43,482 nt of DNA from Acidobacteriota bacterium. GTDB taxonomy: Bacteria > Acidobacteriota > Terriglobia > Acidiferrales > UBA7541. The position numbers and the translations under genes were made by a program. The DNA lies in NCBI GenBank assembly GCA_021832085.1, contig JAKBLM010000036.1, positions 1 to 43,482 of the forward strand, read 5' to 3'. Under the pieces are notes generated by a model. That model saw only the letters and a list, made by a program, of their open reading frames with translations. It searched no databases and was not told the origin of the DNA. Each line of letters opens with the position of its first letter. Positions within the stretch are counted from its first letter, which is position 1. Below, piece by piece: positions 37,081 through 43,482 of the stretch.

Positions 37081-38643
37081 ATGCGCTTAATTCGCCAGAC
37101 CCATTTTTTTGCCGTACCGATATTGCTTTGCGCGTTCGCGGTGACCGCGTCGGCGCAGTTCCGTTTTCAGCGGCCGCAGCCGAACGACTTTTTCCGTTAC
37201 AACTACAAGGAAAAACTGCCGCCGAAGAAGGCCATGCCGGCGCCGGTGATGCCGCCGGCCCCGGAGATGGTGGTGACGCACCATCAGGTGACGATCAACG
37301 GGCAGGTGCTCCGCTACACGGCCTACACGGGCATGATGCCGATCCGCAACGTGACGACCGGCGTGACCGAGGGCCAGATGTTTTACATCTACTACGCCAA
37401 GGAAGGCGTGACCAACATCGCCCAGCGGCCGATCTTTTTCATCTTTAACGGCGGTCCTGGCTCGTCGACCGTCTGGCTGCACATCGGCGGCCTGGGACCG
37501 ATCAAGGTGGCGCTCGAACCCAACGGCCTGGCGCCGGCACCGCCCTATCATTGGGAAACCAATCCCAGCACGCTGCTCGGAGCGGCCGACTTGGTTTTCA
37601 TCGATCCGATCGGCACCGGATTCAGCCGGCCGATGAAGCCGAACTGGGGACCGAAATTCTGGGGCGTGAGCCGCGACAACGCCTCGGTGGCCGAGTTTAT
37701 TCGCATGTTCCTGGTGCGCTACAACCGGTGGGAATCGCCGAAGTTCGTGCTCGGCGAAAGCTACGGCACGACCCGCGCCGCCGATCTTTCCGGCTACCTC
37801 ACCAGCCAGGGCATCGCGCTGAACGGCGTGGCGCTGCTCTCGACGATTATCAGCACCCAGGCCAATGCCGGCGACAACCACTACGTCAATTATTTCCCGA
37901 CCATGGCAATGACTGCCTGGTATCACCACGTCCTGTCGCCGAGCCTGGAAAAGCTCACACCGGCCGAAATGGCGCAGAAGGCCCAGCAATTCGCCTCTGG
38001 CGAATATCTGAACGCGCTCTACGAGGGCAACCGGCTGCCGGCGGCTCAGCGGGAAAAGGTGATCGCCGACATGTCGCGGCTTTCCGGCCTTTCGCCGACA
38101 TTCATCGCTGACAACAACCTCTGCGTCTCGCTTTGGCGCTTCATGACTGAGCTCCTGCGCAGCCGGCACCTGATGGTCGGACGCCTCGACAGCCGCTTCA
38201 CCGCCTGGGAAATGGATGCCGGGGCAACCAGGCCGAATTTCGACGCCAGCGACGCCAACATCACCAACGCGTTTCTGCCGGCGTTCGAGGACTATCTGCG
38301 CACCCAGCTGAAATACAAGACCGACCGCCTCTATTACGTGCTCGGCGGAGGGATCGGTCCCTGGCCGGGAAGCTACAACACGGTGCCTTCGCTCGAAGAG
38401 GCGTTTTCCAAAAACCCGCACATGCACCTGTTCGTGGGGATGGGCTACTACGATTTCGCCACTCCCTATTACGGCGTGGAATGGACGCTGGCGCACTTGA
38501 AAGTCTCGCCCCAGATCCTTGCGCACAACGTCACAACCGCGCACTTCGACACCGGTCACATGATCTACATCGATTCGAAGGCCTCGGCACAGCTGCACGC
38601 GGACCTGGTGCGGTTCATCAAAGCATCCGTGCCGGCAAGGTAG
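37081..38643 (+). CDS. secreted S10-family serine carboxypeptidase
   Basis: The 520-residue enzyme removes C-terminal residues from peptides. It has a signal peptide (FFAVPILLCAFAVTASAQ) and complete S10 machinery. The oxyanion site is NGGPGSST at 123-130, the nucleophile is Ser227 in LGESYGTT, the catalytic acid is Asp458 in GYYDFATP, and the base is His493 in DTGHMIY. A mature N-terminal stretch rich in proline precedes the fold. Length is normal for bacterial S10 proteins. Such enzymes often work under acid conditions outside the cell. The ATG at 37081 directly begins the signal peptide. Confidence 0.93.
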   Translation: MRLIRQTHFFAVPILLCAFAVTASAQFRFQRPQPNDFFRYNYKEKLPPKKAMPAPVMPPAPEMVVTHHQVTINGQVLRYTAYTGMMPIRNVTTGVTEGQMFYIYYAKEGVTNIAQRPIFFIFNGGPGSSTVWLHIGGLGPIKVALEPNGLAPAPPYHWETNPSTLLGAADLVFIDPIGTGFSRPMKPNWGPKFWGVSRDNASVAEFIRMFLVRYNRWESPKFVLGESYGTTRAADLSGYLTSQGIALNGVALLSTIISTQANAGDNHYVNYFPTMAMTAWYHHVLSPSLEKLTPAEMAQKAQQFASGEYLNALYEGNRLPAAQREKVIADMSRLSGLSPTFIADNNLCVSLWRFMTELLRSRHLMVGRLDSRFTAWEMDAGATRPNFDASDANITNAFLPAFEDYLRTQLKYKTDRLYYVLGGGIGPWPGSYNTVPSLEEAFSKNPHMHLFVGMGYYDFATPYYGVEWTLAHLKVSPQILAHNVTTAHFDTGHMIYIDSKASAQLHADLVRFIKASVPAR

Positions 38644-39082
38644 CCAACCGCTGACCATTCGGGCCGCGGGGAAACGGGCCGAGCGCTGCGCTTGACGGCA
38701 GGGCGAACGCCGAAGAATCGAACGATCGGCGGACGCGGAGGAGATAGCTTGCTCTGCGCTCGATGCCTTTTCCCCGCGACCGGCTTGGCCGCGAAGCAAA
38801 ATCCGGCCAATGAGGCGGGTGAGGAGTCGGCCGGTGCAGGGCTCTCCACGCTGATGGCGCCGCTGGAGAGCGGACCGGTTTTCCGGTTTCTCCTCGGCGC
38901 GGAACAGCAGATCGGGCAGGTCGCCGGGGCGTTCGCCGCTCGCCCGGGGCTCGCGGATCCATGCGTGAACGGTTTCGTCAAAGCGGCGCGCGCGCCGGCA
39001 AACGCGCACCGAGGGCTCGCGAAAAAAGCGACTTTGTCGGCCGGGCGCCTTCGCGCAAGCGGCGCCGGAATGCTCACGCCGG
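38644..39082. other. 439-base gap without a supported gene
   Basis: Open frames exist on both strands, but they are low-complexity shadows without domain-like patterns, signal peptides or ribosome sites. I see no clear terminator or promoter. Confidence 0.4.
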
Positions 39083-39469
39083 TCAGTTCGAGACTTGGAC
39101 GTTGAGGCTGTCGAGGCGAGCGGCCTGCTCGAGTTTGGACCAGGCGCGGTGAATTGGAGCGGTCGCGTAGCGATTGGCGGCGGCCTGGTTGGCGAATTCA
39201 ATCACGAAAGCGTAATTCCAGGTGAGCGAAGCGACGCGGACCGGCTTGAGCCAGATGTTGAGGATGCCAGGAATGTGCTCGGCCATGTTGCGGACGCCAT
39301 TGATCACTGCCTGCCTCTGCGCAGCGGTGGTCGTCGGTTTCCACTGGATGATAACGACGTGCACGATCGTTTTCGGCATGCCGAAATGGTTGAGGCCGGC
39401 CGCATAGCCGGCGGAGAAAAAGGCCAGAATGGCGACGAGAAGCAGAAGAGTGCGCGGTTTCGGTTTCAT
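39083..39469 (-). CDS. exported Dabb (stress-responsive A/B barrel) domain protein
   Basis: The 128-residue protein has an N-terminal hydrophobic segment (TLLLLVAILAFFSAGYAAG) acting as signal or anchor. A single Dabb domain follows: TIVHVVIIQWKPTTTAAQR, the MAEHIPGILNIW segment, and NYAFVIEFANQAAANRYA. This ferredoxin-like fold usually dimerises; some members are stress proteins and others bind small ligands. An export signal is less common for it. The start at 39469 is set by the strong GAGGGGG ribosome site and the signal segment; the longer frame to 39640 lacks both. Confidence 0.8.
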   Translation of the reverse strand: MKPKPRTLLLLVAILAFFSAGYAAGLNHFGMPKTIVHVVIIQWKPTTTAAQRQAVINGVRNMAEHIPGILNIWLKPVRVASLTWNYAFVIEFANQAAANRYATAPIHRAWSKLEQAARLDSLNVQVSN

Positions 39470-39670
39470 GGTTCCCCCTCGCCCGGGCTTTTCCGTAACC
39501 CGAAACGGGCGTTGCGGCTTCCAGCCTAGCAAAACCCGCTGGCTGGGGTTGCGGCGAAGTGACCCTCGCGTGCAAAAAGCAGAGCTTTGGGCTGTGACCG
39601 CGTTCCGGCGCCCGGAAAACGCGGCAAGAGAACTTGGCAACTGACTAGCGAGAGAGCCGTATGTGCTTTG

Positions 39671-40786
39671 CTACACGCCCCAGCCGTAGCCTTCGGTGGG
39701 CTGGAGAATGCGGCTCAGTTCCCGGCTAATGGCCGCGGTCATCGCTTCTAGGCCAACGACTTCCGTGCCAGGGGAAGCGATATCGGGTGTACGGAAACCG
39801 GCCCCGAGCGCGCGATCGACGGCCCGCTCGATGCACTCGGCTTCCTTCAAAAGACCGAACGATTCGCGTAGCAGCATAGCCGCTGAAAGAATCGCGCCGA
39901 TCGGGCAGGCGCAATCCTTGCCGGCCAGCTGCGGGGCCGAGCCGTGAATCGGCTCGTAGAGGCCGGGACCGAAGCCGAGGCTGGCGGAGGGAATGAGCCC
40001 AATCGAGCCGGCCAGCGCGGCGGCTTCGTCGCTGAGGATGTCGCCGAACATGTTGGACGTGAGCAGGACGTCGAACTGGCCGGGATTGAGCACGATCTGC
40101 ATAGCGGCGTTATCGACGTAGAGGTGGCGCAGCTCGACGTCAGGGTATTCAGGCGCCAGGCGATCGACCGTGCGGCGCCAGAGCTGCGAGCTTTCGAGAA
40201 CGTTGGCCTTGTCCACCGATACCAGGCGATGGTGGCGCGCCATCGCCCGCTCGAACCCCACGCGTGCCACGCGCTCGATCTCCGGCACCGAATAGGATTC
40301 CGTGTCGAAAGCACTTTCTCCGCCATTCTGGGCCTCTCGGCCACGGCGGCCGAAGTAGATTCCGCCGGCCAATTCGCGAACGATTTCCACATCGACGTGG
40401 CTGGCGCGCTCGGGACGCAACGGCGAGATCACGGCCAGCGCGGGCCGTAGGCGCACGGGGCGCAGGTTCACGTAGACGCCGAGGCGCTGGCGCAACTCGA
40501 GCAGCCCGCTTTCGGGCCGCCGGCCGACCGGCAGCGCGTCCCAGCGCGGGCCGCCAACCGCGCCGAGCAGGACGGCGTCGGCGGCAAGGCAGGCGTTGAG
40601 GGTTTCCTCGGGAAGAGGTGAGCCGGCGCGATCGATGGCGGAGCCGCCGATCGGCTGCTCGATCATGGCAAAGCTGTGGCCAAACTCGCGGGCGCAATCG
40701 GCGAGGATCCGCGCCGCAGCATGGGTGACTTCCGGACCAATACCGTCGCCCGGCAGCAGCACGATCGTTTTCTTGACCCCGTTCAT
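39671..40786 (-). CDS. leuB: 3-isopropylmalate dehydrogenase LeuB
   Basis: LeuB oxidises and decarboxylates 3-isopropylmalate to 2-ketoisocaproate with NAD. The 371-residue protein begins with TIVLLPGDGIGPEV and contains SVDKANVLESSQLWRR, the metal-binding NMFGDILSDEAAALAGSIG and EPIHGSAPQLAGKD, all diagnostic. The start at 40786 gives the usual N-terminus; an in-frame ATG at 40798 is also possible. It lies 16 bases after the leuA stop on the same strand, so it is co-transcribed. leuC and leuD are not in the window. Confidence 0.95.
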   Translation of the reverse strand: MNGVKKTIVLLPGDGIGPEVTHAAARILADCAREFGHSFAMIEQPIGGSAIDRAGSPLPEETLNACLAADAVLLGAVGGPRWDALPVGRRPESGLLELRQRLGVYVNLRPVRLRPALAVISPLRPERASHVDVEIVRELAGGIYFGRRGREAQNGGESAFDTESYSVPEIERVARVGFERAMARHHRLVSVDKANVLESSQLWRRTVDRLAPEYPDVELRHLYVDNAAMQIVLNPGQFDVLLTSNMFGDILSDEAAALAGSIGLIPSASLGFGPGLYEPIHGSAPQLAGKDCACPIGAILSAAMLLRESFGLLKEAECIERAVDRALGAGFRTPDIASPGTEVVGLEAMTAAISRELSRILQPTEGYGWGV

Positions 40787-40802
40787 GTTCCAATCCATTC
40801 TC

Positions 40803-42008
40803 TCACGCCGCGCCTTGCGCGGCCGACGGTTCCGGCGAGTGCGCGGCAGCGGACTGGCCCGAGCGGCGGGCGCGAATCGCAATGCGCAGCAGGTCGCGGT
40901 CGCCGACGGTCTTCGATCGATCGGCGAGTTCCATCACGTCGCGATAGGCGGCTTCGAGCGGCTCGCCGCTGAGCGGGCAGCCGAGTTCCTCGAGTCGCGT
41001 GCGCAGCGCGTTGCGGCCGGAATGCTTGCCGATCACGAGCCGCCGCGCCGGAATGCCAAAGGTTTCCGGGGAGACGATCTCGTAGGTGAGCGGGTTCTTG
41101 AGGATGCCGTCCTGGTGGATGCCGGCTTCGTGGGCGAAGGCGTTGGCGCCGACGATGGCCTTGTTGGGCGGAACGGGGACGCCGGTGATCGCCGAGAGCA
41201 GCCGGCTGGTGCGGTAGATCTGGTTGAGCCGCACGCCGGTGCGCAGGGCGAAACGGTCGCCGCGCACCCTGAGGGCGACGACGAACTCCTCGAGCGAAGC
41301 GTTGCCGGCGCGTTCGCCGATGCCATTGATGGTGCATTCCACCTGCCGGGCGCCGGTGGCAACCGCGGCAAGGGAATTGGCGACGGCCAGCCCGAGATCG
41401 TTGTGGCAATGGGCGCTCAGGGTCACCGCGCGCTTGCCGAGCCGGGCGCGCACCTGGCGGAACATCGTGGCGTACTCTTCGGGCGTGGCGTAGCCGACTG
41501 TGTCGGGCAGGTTCAGGATAGCCGCGCCGGCGTCGGCGGCCGCCACGGCAACCTCGGCCAAATAGTCGGGGTCGCTGCGGCTGGCGTCTTCGGCCGAGAA
41601 TTCGACTTCCGGGCAGCGCTGGCGCGCGTAGCGCACCATCCTCACGATGCGATCGAGCGCCTCGCCGCGTGTCATGTGGAGCTTGTGCTCCAGGTGCAGG
41701 TCGCTGGTGGCGAGAAAGACGTGGACGCGAGGCCGGGTGGCGGGCTCGAGCGCCCGCAGCGCAGCGTCGACATCCTGCTGGGCGGCGCGGGCGAGCGCGG
41801 CGGTGGCGGCGCCGCGGATGCCTCCGGCGACCGCGCGCACCGCCTCGAGATCGCCTTCGGAAGCGATCGGGAAGCCCGCTTCGATGACGTCGGCGCCGAG
41901 CTCCTCGATCTGCGCGGCGAGGCGCAGCTTTTCGTCGGGAGTCATCGAGAAGCCGGGCGACTGCTCCCCGTCGCGAAGGGTGGTATCGAAGATTCGGACC
42001 AGATCCAT
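40803..42008 (-). CDS. leuA: 2-isopropylmalate synthase, short form
   Basis: The enzyme condenses acetyl-CoA with 2-ketoisovalerate. The TIM barrel shows [14 protein letters not shown], the [16 protein letters not shown] metal site, and [13 protein letters not shown]. The linker region [19 protein letters not shown] is LeuA-like rather than homocitrate-synthase-like. At 401 residues it lacks the C-terminal LeuA dimer domain that binds leucine in the 510-570-residue enzymes and ends in an alanine-rich tail. Feedback inhibition by leucine is therefore unlikely, or acts another way. AGGAG precedes the ATG at 42008. A homocitrate or citramalate synthase is possible, but adjacency to leuB favours LeuA. 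Confidence 0.88.
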   Translation of the reverse strand: MDLVRIFDTTLRDGEQSPGFSMTPDEKLRLAAQIEELGADVIEAGFPIASEGDLEAVRAVAGGIRGAATAALARAAQQDVDAALRALEPATRPRVHVFLATSDLHLEHKLHMTRGEALDRIVRMVRYARQRCPEVEFSAEDASRSDPDYLAEVAVAAADAGAAILNLPDTVGYATPEEYATMFRQVRARLGKRAVTLSAHCHNDLGLAVANSLAAVATGARQVECTINGIGERAGNASLEEFVVALRVRGDRFALRTGVRLNQIYRTSRLLSAITGVPVPPNKAIVGANAFAHEAGIHQDGILKNPLTYEIVSPETFGIPARRLVIGKHSGRNALRTRLEELGCPLSGEPLEAAYRDVMELADRSKTVGDRDLLRIAIRARRSGQSAAAHSPEPSAAQGAA

Positions 42009-42082
42009 GGGCGACTCCTGTCGCAAGCGATTTGACGGAACGAGTGAACCGCGCGGGGCCTAGCGAGTCAATTTTATTCTTC

Positions 42083-42113
42083 TTGCATGAATCATAAGCA
42101 TCATTTATAAATG
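42083..42113 (+). promoter_or_regulatory. lysR promoter and palindrome in the leuA-lysR divergent region
   Basis: TTGCAT (42083-42088), a 17-base spacer and TATAAA (42106-42111) form a good plus-strand promoter whose start would fall at about 42118, one base before the lysR ATG. The palindrome CATTTATAAATG (42102-42113) overlaps the -10 and is a candidate operator for the LysR protein. AT-rich minus-strand sequence here could hold the leuA promoter. Confidence 0.55.
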
Positions 42114-42118
42114 GTGCG

Positions 42119-43051
42119 ATGGACCTTGCCGCACTCGAAACGTTTCTTGCCGTGGTGCGCGCCGGCAGCTTTTCGCGTGCCGCCGAGAGCCTGCACCGAA
42201 CGCAGCCGGCGGTGAGCATCGCCGTGCGCAAGCTGGAGGAGGACCTGGGGCAGCCGCTTGTGGTGCGCGGCAGCCGGGAGCTGAAGCTGACCGACGCCGG
42301 GCGGCTGCTGGTGGATTCGGCGGAGCGGATGCTGAACCTGCGGACGCAACTGCGACAGGCGATTGGCGATTTGCGCGAGATGCGGCGGGGGCAGCTTACG
42401 CTGGGGACGAACGAAAGCTCGATTCACGCGATTCTGCCGGCACTCGCCCGCTACCGGCGGCGCTACCCGGACATTCCGATCGCGGTCCACCGGACCTTTT
42501 CGCGGGACGTGCCGCGGCAGGTGCTGAATTACCGCCTCGACCTGGGGGTGATCTCGTTCATCCCGCCGGAGGAGAAGCTGGCGGCGATGGAGTTTTCCCG
42601 CGACGATCTGGCGCTGGTCGTCTATCCGCGGCACAGGCTGGCGCGGCGGCAGCGAGTGAACCTCAACGAACTGGGCGAGGAGACCTTCATCGCGCACATC
42701 GTCGAATCGCCCTACCGGGGACGAGTGATTCAACTGTTTGCGCGGCAACACACGCCGTTGCGACGGAGCGTGGAACTGCCGACGATCGACAGCATCAAGC
42801 GGTTTGTGCAGATGGAGATGGGCGTGGCGATCGTGCCGCGGATGTGCGTGCGGCTGGAGCTGGAGCGCGGAGCGCTGGTGGCGCTGAACGTGCCGCAATT
42901 GCGGATCGCGCGCCGGCTCTATCTCATTTACCGGCGCGATGAGCAACTGTCGCATGCGGCTCAGGGGCTGCTGGAACTGCTGCGGGAAAATGCGAGCGAG
43001 GGAACGGCGGCGCGGCGCAACAACGGACGTGGCCGCCGCGAGAACGCCTGA
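42119..43051 (+). CDS. LysR-type transcriptional regulator
   Basis: The 310-residue protein has the N-terminal winged helix-turn-helix (LETFLAVVRAGSFSRAAESL followed by AVSIAVRKLEEDLGQPLV) and a LysR substrate-binding domain (LTLGTNESSIHAILPALARY and later VEMPT-like and MEMGVAIVPRM parts). It is divergent from leuA-leuB across 110 bases, so control of leucine synthesis is plausible. The start fits the family exactly (MDLAALETF), no ribosome site precedes it, and the promoter puts the transcript start at the ATG, so it appears leaderless. Confidence 0.93.
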   Translation: MDLAALETFLAVVRAGSFSRAAESLHRTQPAVSIAVRKLEEDLGQPLVVRGSRELKLTDAGRLLVDSAERMLNLRTQLRQAIGDLREMRRGQLTLGTNESSIHAILPALARYRRRYPDIPIAVHRTFSRDVPRQVLNYRLDLGVISFIPPEEKLAAMEFSRDDLALVVYPRHRLARRQRVNLNELGEETFIAHIVESPYRGRVIQLFARQHTPLRRSVELPTIDSIKRFVQMEMGVAIVPRMCVRLELERGALVALNVPQLRIARRLYLIYRRDEQLSHAAQGLLELLRENASEGTAARRNNGRGRRENA

Positions 43052-43083
43052 GCTTCCCAAGGGGTGCTTCCTCCGATAATTTG

Positions 43084-43103
43084 CCCGCGTTTCGGCGGGT
43101 TCT
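43084..43103 (+). terminator. terminator after lysR
   Basis: CCCGC (43084-43088) and GCGGG (43095-43099) form a short stem, followed by TTCTTT. It lies about 30 bases after the lysR stop. Confidence 0.55.
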
Positions 43104-43107
43104 TTCG

Positions 43108-43136
43108 TTGACCGGTTGCCATGCTGGCGCTAGCAT
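43108..43136 (+). promoter_or_regulatory. sigma70 promoter of the zinc-ribbon gene
   Basis: TTGACC (43108-43113), a 17-base spacer and TAGCAT (43131-43136). The ribosome site GGAGG at 43161-43165 and the ATG at 43170 follow. Confidence 0.6.
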
Positions 43137-43169
43137 CAGCCGAATCTGGTCACCGAACCGGGAGGACCG

Positions 43170-43397
43170 ATGTACTGCACCAAGTGCGGGGCGAAGATCG
43201 ACGAAAGCGCGGCCTTCTGTCCGGCGTGCGGGCAACGGGTGGCTCCGGCAGGCGGTGGGGTTGCACCGGCCGGTCCGATGGGTCCTGTCGGATTGGCCAC
43301 GGACGCCACCCCTCAGGCGGCGACCCGGACGGCGTATGCTGGATTCTGGCTGCGCTTTGCCCAAGGCTGTCAACTACCCCTGATGGGGTCGATTTAA
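43170..43397 (+). pseudogene. zinc-ribbon protein, RDD-type, cut short by an insertion
   Basis: The frame encodes a zinc ribbon with two CxxC pairs (MYCTKCGAKIDESAAFCPACGQ), a proline/glycine linker and then TAYAGFWLRFA. That last phrase is how the first membrane helix of an RDD-family domain usually begins. After it the sequence changes abruptly to QGCQLPLMGSI and stops at 43397, so the 75-residue product would lack the membrane domain. A promoter and GGAGG ribosome site are intact. The simplest reading is a broken gene; a real 75-residue protein is less likely. Confidence 0.6.
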
Positions 43398-43482
43398 AGC
43401 AGGTTCGGATCATTCATCCCTTCCATCCGTTCCACGGCCAGTGTTTTCCTTTTGTCGTGGCCAAGAAGCTCTGGGGCGATGA
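43360..43482 (+). mobile_element. left end of a probable insertion element
   Basis: The RDD-like coding sequence stops making sense near 43360. From 43403 another frame gives protein typical of insertion-element accessory genes. CCCC-TGAT-GGGG forms a small hairpin at 43377-43388. The element runs off the window, so inverted repeats and target duplication cannot be checked. Confidence 0.45.
43403..43482 (+). CDS. DUF5372-like protein, partial
   Basis: The last 80 bases encode VRIIHPFHPFHGQCFPFVVA and then KKLWGD in one frame. The HPFHP, GQ-F-FV and WG-D spacing matches small DUF5372 proteins that accompany transposase or recombinase genes of some insertion elements. No start codon could be assigned and the window ends inside the gene. 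The role of this family is unknown to me; the identification rests on this short motif only. Confidence 0.5.

Noticed and set aside
38565..39105. open frames on both strands in the gap after the peptidase gene
   Set aside because: Low-complexity translations without ribosome sites, signal peptides or family motifs.
37087..39201. 704-codon open frame on the minus strand
   Set aside because: It is antisense to the S10 peptidase gene, whose catalytic motifs are intact, and its own translation is arginine/histidine-rich and domain-free.

Overview
The window (43.5 kb, strongly GC-rich in coding DNA) looks like chromosomal sequence from a free-living bacterium, most likely Acidobacteriota (Terriglobia-like). 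That placement is an inference from the gene mix: a giant secreted BNR/sortilin-type propeller protein, a secreted S10 peptidase, a GH31 lipoprotein and proline-rich exported proteins beside ordinary biosynthesis genes. I could not run a 23S comparison, which would settle it.

Layout. 1-8 kb: purine cluster purQ-purL-purF-purM-purN followed by tyrS, all on the plus strand. 8-19 kb: mixed singletons, namely a small membrane protein, a bifunctional Ada-type alkylation repair protein, an SRPBCC protein divergent from a cytochrome P450, a secreted protein, a TPR protein, two membrane proteins (one MscS channel), tRNA-Leu(CAG), a proline-rich secreted protein and an MFS transporter. 19-26 kb: a structured RNA leader, a 2-hydroxyacyl-CoA-dehydratase-like protein, a 1154-residue double-activase protein and a convergent NapH-like polyferredoxin. 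Together these suggest an ATP-driven low-potential electron-transfer system of unknown substrate. 26-33 kb: homoserine dehydrogenase with an apparent AUU start, the BNR propeller protein and the GH31 lipoprotein. 33-36.7 kb: a minus-strand 23S-5S rRNA unit with its own strong promoter and no 16S gene attached. The 23S leader holds a complete intrinsic terminator and several hairpins. 37-43 kb: S10 peptidase, a Dabb-domain protein, leuA-leuB and a divergent LysR regulator. At the right edge a zinc-ribbon/RDD-type gene is cut by what looks like the start of an insertion element.

How the genes work together. PurQ and PurL form FGAM synthetase (with PurS, not seen here); PurF, PurN and PurM supply the other early steps to AIR. 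LeuA and LeuB carry two leucine steps, and the divergent LysR protein is a candidate regulator. Both LeuA and homoserine dehydrogenase are short forms lacking the usual C-terminal allosteric domain.

The most interesting items are the structured leader before the dehydratase/activase pair, the orphan activase system, the unlinked 23S-5S operon with an internal terminator in its leader, the AUU start of homoserine dehydrogenase, several apparently leaderless starts, and a compensated frameshift signature in the TyrRS tail. All functional statements come from reading motifs by eye; no database search was run.
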